NCBI GenBank assembly: GCA_038502055.1
Contig: JAXRKN010000044.1
Coordinates: 239,501-303,500, forward strand
Reading direction: 5' to 3'
Origin: Tanytarsus gracilentus
Lineage: Eukaryota > Arthropoda > Insecta > Diptera > Chironomidae
Length of the DNA: 64,000 nucleotides
Shown here: positions 31,542 to 43,836 of the stretch, in pieces
Position numbering within the stretch: position 1 is the first letter of the stretch
Layout: the number at the start of each line of letters is the position of its first letter
Position numbers and translations under genes: made by a program
The notes under the pieces: generated by a model
Database searches by the model: none
What the model saw: only the letters and a program-made list of their open reading frames with translations
Told to the model about the DNA's origin: nothing

Positions 31542-34500
31542 TCACTCTTGGCCAAATCCTTCTGTCTCTTCAATTGCATAATTTAATTTCTCTACAAGTT
31601 GATCATAACTCTTGTAAGGGGGTAAATCTAAAATTAAATTAAATCATTAGCTTTAATTAGTTATTTAAAATTAAAAAGATATACCCAATCGATTAAAGCA
31701 TGTGTGAGAACGAGGCAACCACGTGTCTTTTCCAACTTTCTCGATGCAGAATCGTTGGGGACCGTTTGAGCCCATCAATTCAGCAAAGCCACCGACTGGC
31801 ACTCGACAAGTTCCAGTCACAAATTGAAGCAGTCTCGCTCTTTTCTCGTTATCAGTTTCGCGAACAAACTAGAAACAAAATGAGTTAATAAAAGCTATAA
31901 TAAAATTTTAAGAAAAAAATTTCACCTGCCAGAACCAAAGCACCTGTTTACTATTTCTATTGTAATGACGATAAATTGAATTTCTTTGCCAATCATCAAC
32001 ATCTATTTCTTGCATTCCACACAACATTAATTCTAATTCACGTTCATCGAAATATTTTAGCCACTCAAGTGGCACAACCTCATTGAAGCCCTCTAGGAAT
32101 GTTTTCGTTTGCTCTTCAATACCGCGTGTCATTCTCCATTCGGTCATAAGGGTCAAATACTCTTCCTTATTCTCTTCCGTCACTCGCTCTTTATCACCAT
32201 TTGCTTTAAGTTCATGATGAATTACCTGCCCCAATACCTCAAAGTCAACTGAAAACCATAGCTCAAGGCCATTCTCATCGATATTATTATCACGCACCCA
32301 CACGAGAGAATTATAAAATTCAGGATCTATTGATTCAATGTCTTTGGTCGTTAATTTTTTGTTCAACATGCGTTTATAGAAGGGCATGGTGAAGCCACTG
32401 TAGATAAATCGTCCGTGATATAAAGCCATCGCAATAAAGCGACCGATGAATTTGAAATATTGCAGATGATCGGGATTTACATAGGATGCGGGATTTATTT
32501 GTAGTGAATAATTTGATTTGTTAGCGTACTCGAAGAGGCAATACATTGGATTAAGAACTTCGTGAGAGAGAAGGAAAAACCATTCACGCGAAACACCACC
32601 GTAGTCGAGACCTAATAGAGATGAATTGTATTAGATTGCTGTTAAATAATATTATTTAATACAATTTACCTTCTTCACCTCGAAAGATTATGTACAATCT
32701 TCGTCTAAGCTCATAGGCAGGAAGTCGCATTATTTGATGGTACGAGTCCTCGAAAAGAGTTTGACGGGTCAAAGTGATTTTTATGTGCGAAGGTAAAGCA
32801 TTTGATTGACAAAGGTAGCGGAATTGACTTAACTTCCATCGGAAAGATCTTTCGTAGGCGCGTGGAACTCCATACATTCCCTTAGCTCCTTTGACAGCAC
32901 CTGGTCGTGGATCTTCAAAAGTGGTTCGTCTCGTATTGTGATCAACAAAGAACCGCTCACTTTTAGCTGTATATCGAACCTCCCATCCACTCGGCAATGG
33001 ACCTTCGGCACCCAATAAGCTCACTTCTTGACCCTGTGTGCGTGGATCTTCCCATTGAGTTGTTCTATTTTTATGATTTACAAAGTATACACGATTATCC
33101 GGCTGCACACGCTTCTCCCATCCATCAGGCAAAGCACCGAGTCCATCTTCGTCGTCTTGCACTGGTGCTTGCGTTGTATTTGACTGCTGAGCGTGCTGTG
33201 GATAGAGGAACCTTTGATTGCCTTGTGTCATCACATGCGCACGTTGGCCCTGCCAGTGCTGGAAATGCATTAACCTCTCGCTGTTTGGACGCTGCCAAGT
33301 TGTCTATAACATTATAAATTTTTTTATTGTCGAGTGTTCTTGATAAACGTTTAATTATTTACTAACCGTTCGAGTATTATGATCAACGTAATAAACACGA
33401 CCTCGAGGATCCCTTCGTATCTCCCAACCGGGTGGAAGTGGCGACGGTTTTTCCCAATATCTGCAATAAAATAATAGATTTAGCTTTTTTTTTTAAATTT
33501 AAATTTTGTGTCTCACGTTGATCTTGTATTATGATCGACATAATATCTCCTTCCATATGGATCGACTCTCTTCTCCCAGCCTTGCGGCAATTCTTCATCG
33601 TCATCATCGTCGCCTTGCTGCGGAACACCCTGCCCTTGTTGTGGAGCTTGCGGTGGGGGTTGAGGAGTTTGTTGGGACTGAGGAATAGTCATGACGGGCG
33701 GAGGATAGGGTTGCGGTAAGCGTTGATGATTATTTGGAATTAAATTCGTTGGCTGTTGATCCCACTGATTCATTCCACTCGTTCGTCTCACAGCGCCAGT
33801 CGATGGACTTTGAACTAAACCACCATTATTTTCACTCATTGGCATTATAGCAGAAGCAGGCACTACTGCGTTCGATGGCGGAGGAATTCCATTTTGTGAT
33901 TGTGTAGGCGATGGTCCATTACTACTTCTTAGTCTCATCCGAGATCGAATTCCGCCATTTAAAACGGAACTACGCATCAATGCACCATTATAGGAAATAT
34001 CAACTGTACGAACGTTACCGTTTTCGCCGTTTTGTGAGGGCAAGGTTGACATGTCAATTTTGAGACCATTAAAAACAGCCACAAGTTCGCCATTCTTCAT
34101 TTGTCGTCCTTCTGATTTCGACTCATACAAGAGATCCATAGCAAGTTCAAGATTTTCGCAACGTCCATTATAGTGCTGAAGAATTTGCATTAAATGTACA
34201 GTTTGCTCGCCAATTAGCGAGTCTTTTCGAAAGCTCGAATGATCATAGACACGAAATTGAAGGATTGACGATGGCGTCACGAGGACAGTAAAAGTGTCAT
34301 TCCACTTTGGGAGATATGTGTTCTTTTGAAAATCCGTTTTGCGTGCAGGATTAGAGTCAATCGATAGATCCACGTATGGATTTGGCTTTAAAAATGAATA
34401 GTTGCGTAGTGACGCATGTTCGACTGCAAATTGACATTAATAATTAATAAGATTGACATATACTTGACGATAATTTCAACCAAACTTACTCGTAATTTGT

Positions 34501-34556
34501 AGCTGATGAAAGCCTAATTGTCCCGAGGGATTTCGGGCTGCGGATGAATCACTCAT
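31542..34556 (-). CDS. Su(dx): Su(dx)/Itch-type C2-WW-HECT E3 ubiquitin ligase
   Basis: Nedd4-family ligase; Drosophila Su(dx) down-regulates Notch by endosomal sorting. Rebuilt exons (minus): 34556-34490, 34423-33517, 33460-33367, 33303-32670, 32611-31926, 31868-31685, 31627-31542, giving 885 residues with all phases consistent. Domains: C2 (about 10-130, NPYVDLSID ... KWNDTF); a Pro/Gln-rich linker; four WW domains (LPQGWEKR at ~300, LPPGWEIR at ~335, LPDGWEKR at ~414, LPSGWEVR at ~460); HECT from about 530 to the end, with the catalytic Cys in SHTCFNRLDLPPY (about residue 853). The four WW domains and the C2 start (LGFHQLQITI) fit Su(dx)/ITCH/WWP rather than Nedd4 or Smurf. The gene starts divergently from Hel25E. 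Confidence 0.92.
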
Positions 34557-36092
34557 TACTTTATACTTATTTAATATCCTGTTCTTCTCGCTCACACACA
34601 CACACACAATTCTCAAATCAACATTATGATAACTGCAAAGAAAAGAAAAGTTGATTAATGTGTCAAGTGTTAGATTTTTAATGGTTTATCTCGCTTATCA
34701 AACAGTTTTATGACAATATTAAATAAATCACGAATACAGGAAAAAAATTTGATACGTCATGCGAGACTTTAAAACTTTAATAATATTAATGAAGGAATCG
34801 TCGCGTTAATGATCTTCAAGGTCAATTATGTATGAATTCTCATTGGGCTGCTTACACGCAAGTCTTCGCATGAGTGATTATTACGAAAATATTGCAAACA
34901 AAAAGAACGATTGAAAATTGTATTTCTTTGTAATAAACGGAGCCCAATATAGTGCTTAAAAAAAATATGATAAGGAATTTCTATTTTTATCTTATCTACA
35001 GCTTTTGTTCGTCGCTAGTCGAGATTATTTTCTGCAATAATTAAAATTTCCTATCAAAACGGCTCACACTCGCATATTTAAAATGAGGATGATGAAAAAA
35101 TCTACAGGTTTAAACGCAAATTTCAAATAAAAATGAAATTCACGAATGGAATTTAAAAAATCCTAAACTTATTAACGATCTAATCGTACGATAAGCAAAG
35201 TAAATTATTAACAAACGTGTGAGAGCAATTTCCATTAAGTGAAATGAAAAATTAATTAATCGGATTCGTTTTGTTGTTGCAGTTCTTACCCAATTTTTTG
35301 TTTATTTTTGCGCTAATTTGAAGATTTTTCTCTCTAACTTGACCGTCACTCGATCGACAAGAATTTATGTAATAATTTTAGTGTCTTTTTAGTTCAGAAA
35401 TTTCGCTTTAAAAGCAAATATTTAAATAATTATGAAAAATTTCAAGTTGAATTTAAAAAGCAATTACGATTATTGAAATATTTACCTTCCCTTCGGAGTT
35501 GCCCAGTAAAAACTTTTGTCTAGATTAAATTTTACACTTCACTTTTGTTACTGGTTTGAGATCAAAATTTAAAATATTAATAATATTTAAGCTTTAAACA
35601 TATTTGACTCTAAAAATTTGTTTTAATGTTGATAAAATTTTGTCCTTGTTGTTTTTCTCGGTTTAAAACAAATAACGTACGTTTCACGTTTAAATTTTTT
35701 TAAGATTTTTTAACGGCCAAACCGTTTTTAAACTAAAGTTTCAATTCGAATGCAATATCCAGGGTGCTCGACTAACTTATACGCTGACGGAAATCAACGC
35801 CATATTCCAATTTGTAAGTTTTATCTTTTTTCTCTAGCGAATAAGCGTCAAATATTATTAAAAACATAACTAAAAGTGAGATAAATTGCCAGTAATTGAA
35901 AGTAAATCAAGTTAAAGCTTCGGTAACATCAATTTTATATGAATAAATCGTTTTTATTTTTGCGGCTTTCTATCTCGCTCCGACATTTAAAAATGTGCTT
36001 CGTGTGAAAAGGAAAACTCATTTGAATTTTTTTTCTTATCATCTCGCAGAATTTGAGAGTTTAAGTGAAACAAACCATAAAAACAAACAAAA
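34557..36092. other. Divergent promoter / 5' UTR region of Su(dx) and Hel25E
   Basis: About 1.5 kb between two oppositely directed start codons. It contains a (CA)n run at 34596-34609 and splice-acceptor-like pyrimidine stretches, so one or more untranslated first exons of Su(dx) probably lie here. No TATA box stands out, as expected for housekeeping genes. No coding frame. Confidence 0.5.
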
Positions 36093-38434
36093 ATGGCCGA
36101 CAACGACGATCTTCTTGACTATGAAGATGAGGAGCAAAATGATCAGGCTTTGATTGAAATGACTGAAAAAACTGCCGTAAAGGGAACATATGTCTCAATT
36201 CATAGCTCTGGTTTCCGTGATTTCCTCCTGAAACCGGAAATTCTTCGGGCTATTTCCGATTGTGGTTTTGAGCATCCTTCAGCAGGTAAAAAATTGATTG
36301 ATTTAATAATTTTCGTTAAATTACGAAATGGTTACCCGTTTAGTTTCTATACAAAAGCTGTGTAAATAACATAATTTCCCTCTCTTTCGACAGTTCAACA
36401 CGAATGCATTCCTCAAGCAGTTTTGGGCATGGATATTCTCTGTCAAGCAAAATCGGGTATGGGAAAAACTGCAGTTTTTGTCTTGGCCACGTTACAACAG
36501 TTAGAGCCGACCGACAATCATGTCTACGTTCTCGTCATGTGTCACACTCGCGAGCTTGCATTCCAAATTAGCAAGGAATACGAGCGATTCAGTAAATACA
36601 TGTCGGGTGTTAAGGTGGCCGTCTTCTTTGGTGGAATGCCCATTCAAAAAGACGAAGAGACCTTGAAAACAACGACACCACACATTGTTGTTGGGACACC
36701 AGGACGAGTGCTTGCCCTCATTCGCAGCAAGAAATTAAATTTGAAGTATTTGAAGCATTTCATTCTCGATGAGTGCGATAAAATGTTGGAACAGTTGGGT
36801 GAGTTGAGCTTATAATTAAGTTTAATAGATATTTTTTTGGTGATGATATCGTTAGATAGGGACACATGAATTCATAATGATTTTTTATCTTAACGGTCTT
36901 CTAGTAAAAGACCTTCTGATCTTACAAACTAAAATTTAGTATTTTTTTCAAATAAAATTGGTATTAACAACATTAATAATTTTTTTCAGATATGCGCAAG
37001 GATGTACAAGAAATTTTCCGCAACACTCCACACGGAAAGCAAGTTATGATGTTCTCCGCAACATTGAGCAAAGAAATTCGTCCGATTTGCAAGAAATTCA
37101 TGCAAGATGTAATAATTCGCATTCCAATAATCACTTAGTTATATATTCCTACGCGCGTTGAGGGTATTTTTAAAAATGAAAAAACTTCGATGGTACAAAT
37201 AACAGAATAAGATGCAGGCAGCAAAAAGAGATAACGGGGTCTCTGGAGTAATAAAAGCTGAATATAATATAGTTTCTTATAAAATTGATATCCATGTTCG
37301 CGGTCATAATAAGAAAGAATCAGTAATATAACATGCAAACAATATAATAATACTCGCACTTTACCAGAGACCATGCGTGTCGCGTTAAAATCATAAATTC
37401 ATAGCTTTCTAAAATAAATCGCGAAAATGATACGTTGTCAGGATATATGAAGCAACATCATCATAGCTGAACTGTAAAATGGTGAAAAGTCTCCAGAATT
37501 GTCTGAAAATTGATATTAATTCAATTTCTCTCCTTACAGCTGATAATTTAGTAAATTCTTTTGTGAGGAAATCAAGAGCTGTCTGCTGCTGCTGTCTGAA
37601 TCCTCCCCTCTCCCGCTACTTAAGGAATTTCAATTAAGCCTTTGATGGTACCTAAAAAAAGCATCAAAAGTTTCCATCACCACCTTCGCGCTTTTAACTA
37701 TCTGCAGACTGTAATTTTCGTCGCCAATAATGTAAACTTTTTCTTCTCTTTCTCTATAGCCAATGGAAGTTTACGTTGATGACGAAACCAAATTGACACT
37801 TCATGGATTGCAACAACACTACGTCAAGTTGAAGGAGAATGAAAAGAACAAGAAACTCTTTGAGCTCTTGGACGTGTTGGAATTCAACCAAGTCGTCATT
37901 TTCGTGAAATCAGTTCAGCGATGTGAAGCTTTGGCTAACTTACTGACTGATCAGAATTTCCCCGCCATCGCAATTCATCGTGGAATGGCTCAAGATGAGA
38001 GATTGGCCAAATATCAGCAGTTCAAAGATTTTCATAAGGTAAATCAAAAACTTTATTTTCATTTGCTTTAATTAACTTATTTTTTTGTCATTTAAAATTA
38101 GCGTATTTTGGTGGCAACAAATCTATTTGGTCGTGGTATGGATATTGAGCGTGTTAACATCGTTTTCAATTATGACATGCCAGAAGATTCAGACACATAC
38201 TTGCACAGAGTTGCTCGTGCCGGTCGTTTTGGTACCAAGGGTCTGGCAATCACGTTCGTTTCAGATGAGAACGACGCAAAAATTTTAAACAGCGTGCAGG
38301 ATCGTTTTGACGTCAACATTACTGAATTACCCGACGAAATCGATCTCAGCTCATATAGTAAGTTACAGTCACTTAAATTGTGAATTTTTGCTAACTTATA
38401 AATTTATTTCTTTTTTCCAGTTGAAGGACGATAA
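36093..38434 (+). CDS. Hel25E: UAP56/DDX39B DEAD-box RNA helicase
   Basis: Core TREX component that couples splicing to mRNA export. Rebuilt exons: 36093-36285, 36394-36798, 36990-37108, 37760-38038, 38102-38357, 38421-38434, giving 421 residues, close to the usual ~425. Motifs: N-terminal acidic DLLDYEDEE; Q-motif region GFRDFLLKPEIL; Walker A AKSGMGKT; TPGRVL; the UAP56-specific DECD box (ILDECDKML); SAT (FSATLSKEI); helicase C motifs VATNLFGRGMDIERV and HRVARAGRFG; ending in SSYIEGR. The last exon holds only the final four codons and part of a fifth. The third coding intron is exceptionally long for this locus (651 bp). In Drosophila the orthologue also takes part in nuclear piRNA export. 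Confidence 0.96.
37425..37508 (+). ncRNA. Possible C/D-box snoRNA in Hel25E intron
   Basis: Within the 651-bp intron the ordered elements ATGATAC (37427-37433), CTGA (37467-37470), ATGGTGA (37479-37485) and CTGA (37503-37506) resemble C, D', C' and D boxes in an 80-nt span. The C box deviates from RTGATGA and the terminal stem is weak. The human orthologue DDX39B hosts C/D snoRNAs in its introns, which makes the position plausible. Confidence 0.25.
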
Positions 38435-38805
38435 GAAGTGAATGGAGTTCAAATGATGAAAAAATTAAATTGGATTAAATAAATTAGCAATTAAGGGACA
38501 CTCAACAAACTATCGAAGAGTGGCAGTTTCTCATCTTAAATATTCTTTCATAAAATTGCACAATCGGATGACCTCATCACTATCGTCATGTAACAAACCA
38601 AATTTTAATTCTCCAATTTGTATTGCAAATTAAATACGATCTGTATGAAAAAAAATAATAAAAAGCATTGATGATTAAAGGACAATTTTTAACTTTTATT
38701 TCATTCTTTATTTTTTTTATATCACATGCACAAAATTTGAAATATTAAACCTTTTAATTTTTCACTATACAGAGCTACAATAGAGGAATTTAGGGAAGAG
38801 ATTAT
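38435..38805. other. Convergent 3' UTRs
   Basis: 3' UTR of Hel25E (AATAAA-like sites near 38477 and 38657) meeting that of the HAX1-like gene. Nothing else. Confidence 0.5.
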
Positions 38806-39657
38806 TCAAAATAAGCATGGAATCTTATACCCATTATAATCTATCAAATTCCTTTCCTCATGACTTCTCGATGCAGTGGTCAAAGTTTTCTTCTCACTTT
38901 CATCAATTTTACGATCGTCTCCCATAAAAGTTTGAGTAGATGAATGGCCATCGGGATCAGTTTTTGTGATAGTTGTCTTCATACTTCCTTGTGGAGTTCG
39001 CTCCATGTGACGCGTTTCTGAGGTTCCATCAGATTTTCGAATCGATATGACTGTCTTGCCCCAAGTCTTCGAGTGATTTGAAGGCGGTGGAAATTCATGA
39101 AAAGGCGGCAAGGCGCCAAAATGATGAGGCGACATTGGTGCTTTTTGAATTGAACCTTTTCTGTTGGTTTTTTGAGTCGGTGCTGGTCTCACTTCCTCCT
39201 TAAAAGTTCCATGAATTTTGTCCATAATCTTTTCCTCGTCTGTCAACTTTTTAATCGACTGTTGGACATAAGTTTCATTCTTCTTCGGCTCATCTTTAAG
39301 CATCAGATCGGGTGAAAATCTCTTCAAGAGCGAATCAAGCTGTTCCGCATAAACTTTATTATCGAGGTCAGTGTCGCGATGTTCCTTAAACTCAAAATAC
39401 TTGTCGTCCAATTTCTTTCGATTAAGATCGTTATCGTCGCCTCTATGTAAGCCATCCATGGCTTCAAGGATCTCCCGGAACTGCCGAAGAATGTGCGGTG
39501 GAAATCCATCGAAATTAAATTTATTTCCATGAAATTCATTAAAGAATGTCTCTAGGTCACTAAAATCATCGTCGTCGTCCTCGTAATCAAACTTTTTAAA
39601 GCTATGCTTGTCCTGCTCGTCTTTTCCCGTTGGACCAAAGTACTTTTTCCAATCCAT
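38806..39657 (-). CDS. HAX1-like protein
   Basis: 283 residues, single exon. No signal peptide or membrane span. The N-terminal third has a Phe/Asp-rich acidic stretch (FDYEDDDDDFSDLETFF). The middle is charged. The C-terminal third contains the region that resembles HAX-1: KTVISIRKSDGTSETRHMER followed by TTITKTDPDG, the 'Ser-Ile-x-Lys-Ser-Asp-Gly-x-x-Glu-x-Arg' pattern. HAX1 proteins are mitochondrial/cytoplasmic anti-apoptotic factors that assist HTRA2 and CLPB. Similarity is partial and the N terminus is divergent, so the assignment is tentative; the open frame itself looks genuine. Confidence 0.6.
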   Translation of the reverse strand: MDWKKYFGPTGKDEQDKHSFKKFDYEDDDDDFSDLETFFNEFHGNKFNFDGFPPHILRQFREILEAMDGLHRGDDNDLNRKKLDDKYFEFKEHRDTDLDNKVYAEQLDSLLKRFSPDLMLKDEPKKNETYVQQSIKKLTDEEKIMDKIHGTFKEEVRPAPTQKTNRKGSIQKAPMSPHHFGALPPFHEFPPPSNHSKTWGKTVISIRKSDGTSETRHMERTPQGSMKTTITKTDPDGHSSTQTFMGDDRKIDESEKKTLTTASRSHEERNLIDYNGYKIPCLF

Positions 39658-39939
39658 CGTAATTTGCTGAATTTTAAGCTCGAAAGTTCTATTTTTAAGT
39701 GAAAATTTTCGTCACAAAACAAAATAAATTTAATGTGTTGGTCCTAAAGTAAGATGTGCGATGATTATTTAGCTAATTTACCTATATTATTTATTTTTTA
39801 AATTTATTCTACATGAATTCAGTTAGAGGAAATTGAAAGTAATTAAATTTTTAGTTAAAATAGATTAGAAACAATTTTGATTTCGTGATAAGACATTAAA
39901 TTGGTGTCGTAACTTGCAAATTCGTACAAAAATTTTAAT
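39658..39939. other. 5' flank of the HAX1-like gene
   Basis: AT-rich non-coding sequence. Confidence 0.4.
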
Positions 39940-40320
39940 TTCATCCCCCTTTTTAACGTAGCCCACACAAAGTGTAGAGACGCTTATAATGTCCATCTTT
40001 CCGTCCGTCCGTCCGTACCTTCGAGAACTTATCCCCTGAGCAGCTAGAGACTTCGGGTAGCTCTGAGGGTCTATATGTGCGGTCAATAAGAATTTTTCGA
40101 ATCCTGACAATAGGTCGTGCCACGGACCGCCATAATGTCCATTTTTTTCAGAACTATGACTTCATGTATCTCGTTGAACTGGTCTTTTGTTGCCGAGTAG
40201 GATGGAATAGATCCGAAGTACTTAAGACTTAAACTGATTTTTTTATGTACTTGATTTTCAAATACTGATCTGATATGTTGTATTACGCGGCAACACCCAC
40301 GAGTGGGTTTTGAAACAATA
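39940..40320. mobile_element. GTAACCC-TIR repeat element (copy 3)
   Basis: The left end reads ACGTAGCCCACACAAAGTG, followed by TTCCGTCCGTCCGTCCG and GAGACTTCGGGTAGCTCTGA. The right end reads TGTATTACGCGGCAACACCC then ACGAGTGGGTTTT. Over about 280 bp it is roughly 85-90% identical by eye to copy 4 in the ATP13A1 intron. It lies just 5' of NDUFS6 and may supply part of that gene's upstream region. Confidence 0.75.
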
Positions 40321-40348
40321 TTTTTAGCTATCGAAAATTTTTCGTAAA

Positions 40349-40842
40349 ATGTCTTGTTTAAGAAGAGTCGTGAATTTAAATTGCTGGCAAAAGGCTCGAT
40401 TGATTAGCACACAAGTGAACGCAGCATTGAGAGCATCCGAGGAAGGGAAGGAAGTGACTCATACAGGCCAGGTTGGTTTATTTGTTGTTGTTGTGAATCG
40501 ATTGAATAACAAAAAAAATCAATTGAATGAATTTTTAGGCTTACGATGAAAAAGATTACAGAAATGTCCGCTTTACGAACGCTTCAAAGATTGTCAACAA
40601 AAACTGGGCCATTGATTTGATTGCAGAGCAGCCGATTATTGAGTGCACAGAGCGTGTTGTATTTTGCGATGGTGGCGATCCTCATCTCGGACATCCCAAG
40701 GTCTACATTAACTTGGTATGAAAAAAACTTTACTCAATATTATTAGCATTTAACGTCTTTGCTTCATTTTAAGGACCAACCTGGCGCTCATGCATGCGGA
40801 TATTGTGGACTTCGTTATGAGAAGAAGAATCATCATCACTAG
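40349..40842 (+). CDS. ND-13A: NADH dehydrogenase Fe-S protein 6 (complex I 13 kDa-A)
   Basis: Zinc-binding accessory subunit NDUFS6 of mitochondrial complex I, needed late in assembly of the N-module. Exons 40349-40471, 40539-40715, 40774-40842, 122 residues. An Arg-rich, acid-poor N terminus (MSCLRRVVNLNCWQKARL) fits a mitochondrial import peptide. The mature part has the family signatures YRNVRF, CTERVVFCDGG, LGHPKVYINL and the C-terminal GAHACGYCGLRYE, with Cys and His ligands for zinc. It ends in a His run. It lies 29 bp after the right end of a repeat element. Confidence 0.95.
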
Positions 40843-41007
40843 GAAATGACATTCTCAATGTTAGCTGTTAAATGATTCTAGTTCGCGAAATAAAAAGGAT
40901 AAAAAACATTTTTGGCTCGCTAGCTTTTATTAAATTTTGTAACTGTTATTTATATCGAGATATTAGAATAGAGCGGCAAGCAGACTATGAAGAAAGCAGT
41001 TTAGTTT

Positions 41008-43836
41008 TTAAACGAAGAACATTTGGGTGTTATTGATGAAATTCTGAGAGATTTTGAATGTCTTGTTGATTTCATCCAAGCTTGACTCTTCATTCATTAT
41101 GTACGATCCCAAATAAGCTTCGGCACGCTTAGCAATCAAGTGACTATAGTAAGTCGGTGCTGGATAAGAGACTGGTCGAGTGCAGCGAATAAAGGCATGA
41201 CACAAATCGTGAGTGATTGCTTGCAAGTCATCAACACTCATGCCAATCTCATCTTTAAGCACGCAATACTTTGCCGGTCTAGTGGTTCCTTGGATTGCAG
41301 CATGGGATGCCAAGTAAAATTGGAAGTAAGTGGGATGCACGATGTCACTGTCAACGCACGTTCCAGGAACGATATTTTCATTTTTGCCGTTTGTTTTTCC
41401 ACCAAGCGGGAACAAACGAAGGTGATGACGCTTTTGAACGCAAATGAAAGCCATCTTTGGAGCTTTGCTTCCATAAATAGCCGCAACTCCTCTCTTAATG
41501 TCAATCCATTCTCCTTCCAAAACTTCCGAGAATTGACCTTCACTGACGCCATCGCGAAGGTAAATAATTCTCTCCGGATATTTTCCATTCTTCACCTTGT
41601 AGCGATTTAAGAAAACTTTAATGTGCCCCTCAAAACCACTAATCATCTCCTGGCGAGGTTTTTGATATTTGTAGATGCAGCTATAGCGCATGCCAATCAA
41701 ATCTTCTGACGCCGAAATTCCTACAACAGATGGTTTTAATGACGATGAGCCGGGATGATTGACATCGGCACCGACATACATTGTTCCATGATGTTTTTCG
41801 AATGTTTTTTCTTCAATCGCATAATTAGTACCGTTAAGCTTCCCATTGTCCTTGAGGAGTAAATTGCCAACAATGTTTCGCATACTGTTCGTATTCCCAA
41901 TCATTCTCTTAAATGTCGATCCTTTCAGACATTGCGTCATGATGGCAATTTTTGAACTCTCAAGTTCGGCAGCGCACTTTACATTGCTGTAACTGTCAGG
42001 ATTTCGATCGTCAATTATTACAAATACGAGACCATATTGCTTGCTCTTCAAATCTTTCAATTTGTCTGCGATATCAACCAAATTGCACTGCATAATGTAG
42101 TCCGTTTTATTTTGAAAACGATAGAGATTAATGCCTTGCTGGTTTGCTTGGTCTGCAATGGCCTTGGCAAATGAGACCATATTCTCCAGTGTAACTCCGT
42201 TCGTTGACAAGACTGACCATTTCAAATTATTGGTCATTCCATCCGTCTTTAAGAATTTATTACCATTCCATGATCCTCGGTTGATATCGACGCTAACCAG
42301 GCCATTCTGATATTGCAATTTGGGCGGGTCGAGAATTCTTCCTTCTGTTGTAGCAAAATTCTGAACGCAATTATTGTCCAAATTGATACCGAAGCTCTTG
42401 ATGACTTTTGAGTCTCCAAATTTAAGATTGCTTCCCACAGAGATAATTTTACGCTTTCTTTCTGGACACGACACTGCAGTTTCAGAGACAATATCGCATT
42501 GAACTGACTGACGAGTCATGGAGCAAAGCTCAACTGGGAAGTACAAGGGCTTCTCGCGAGTACCGACATGAATTAGCGGAAATAATGGATATTTAACTCG
42601 ATAGTTTTTGAATTTTCGATAGTATTCAACAACAGCAATCCATTGTTTTGGTTTACCTTCCATCTCAAGCTCAAATGTGGTATTTGCCGGTGCAAATTTT
42701 ACAAACTTATGAGTTCTCACTCTTTCGGTTCCAATAATCTTGCACTCAATCAATAGTCCAGACAACTCGCTTTGCAAACATCTTTCATGAATAGCGCTAA
42801 GTTTTACTGGTGGCTCTGGCATTCTCAAACAAATCCTTATGTATTCCAAAACAGGAACGTCCATTCGAAATGCCTTATGGGTAATGTCAAGATTTAAAAA
42901 CATTCCTGATCGACAGATGAGAGCCGATTGAAAGATTCCGGGAAGAATTTTGATTTTCTGGTATAATGGATTTCTATTGTCGAAATCGGTTGCATGCTGG
43001 GGGAAAAAAATACGTTTTCCCGACAAAATGGCATCTCCTCGACTTAAAGCATCGCGGAAGACTGCACGGAGCACAATGTCGACACATTGAACCGCTTGTT
43101 GATCAGCAACATTTCCTTTCAATCCCTCTTTCATATCAACAGTTGTAGCCAGTTTGATGGTAACCTTGAATTTACGGCCATCAATAGTGACTTCTCCAGT
43201 CAGCTCGGCTTCTGGAATCTTCAATTTTTGATTGATGTAGACATTAGTGCGAACAACGTCAGCATCGGCAGACTCATTGGCAAACGAATCGAATGCATAG
43301 AAAATTCCATTAAAATTCTTTCCAAAGAAATCTTTAAGCACTTGTGGAAGAAATTTCTTTGGACGAATTGGAGTAACCGAAACGTCGTAGTGATATATGT
43401 CAGCAACAATCTTAGAGACATTTAAATGCATTAAATTTGCTTCCAGTTTGCATTTCATTCCCTTAGTGCCTTGGAAACGCTTCTTTGCCTCTTCAACCGT
43501 TTGAGCTCTTAATGGGATCAACTCATGACGCGAAATTGTTGGAGCTGATGAAATAAATGGAGCAGATTGTTGCGAAGCTGCAGCCTAAAGTAGTAAAAAT
43601 TACATGTATTAGTGAAATGAGTCATGAAAATTATTAAGTTTGCAATATATTGCAATATTGTGAAATTCGGAAAAAAATTATGAAATGAACTTACGCTTGT
43701 TGAAGGCGCAACCGGATCAATAGTCTGAGGAGCAACAGGCTTCTTGTCAGCATATTTATCTTCTGCAGAAAAATTTCACAATTACAGTTTTTATCAAATT
43801 TCGAGCATTAACTGCAGTAAACTTACTCTTTCCCAT
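41008..43836 (-). CDS. AGO2: Argonaute protein, AGO2-like (siRNA class)
   Basis: Slicer of small-RNA silencing. Exons (minus) 43836-43827, 43762-43695, 43584-41008, 884 residues in frame; one exon carries nearly all of the protein. The N-terminal extension is short (about 50 residues, Pro/Ala/Gln-rich), without the long Gln repeats of Drosophila AGO2. Then come N, linker-1, PAZ, MID (VQCDIV..., KFGDSKVIKSFGINLDNNC) and PIWI. The catalytic tetrad appears intact: Asp in GADVNHPG (~631), Glu in PRQEMI (~671), Asp in RDGVSEGQF (~703), His in YSHLIAKRA (~840). The QKRHHLRLF box and the aromatic C-terminal end (MFFV) are AGO-like. Divergence from the very conserved AGO1 type suggests AGO2 class. 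Confidence 0.88.

Noticed and set aside
37240..37400. Possible alternative exon in the long Hel25E intron
   Set aside because: The protein is complete without it and the plus-strand frames are short and stop-rich.
41140..41610. 156-codon plus-strand frame
   Set aside because: Lies antisense within the PIWI domain of the Argonaute gene, which is supported by catalytic motifs.
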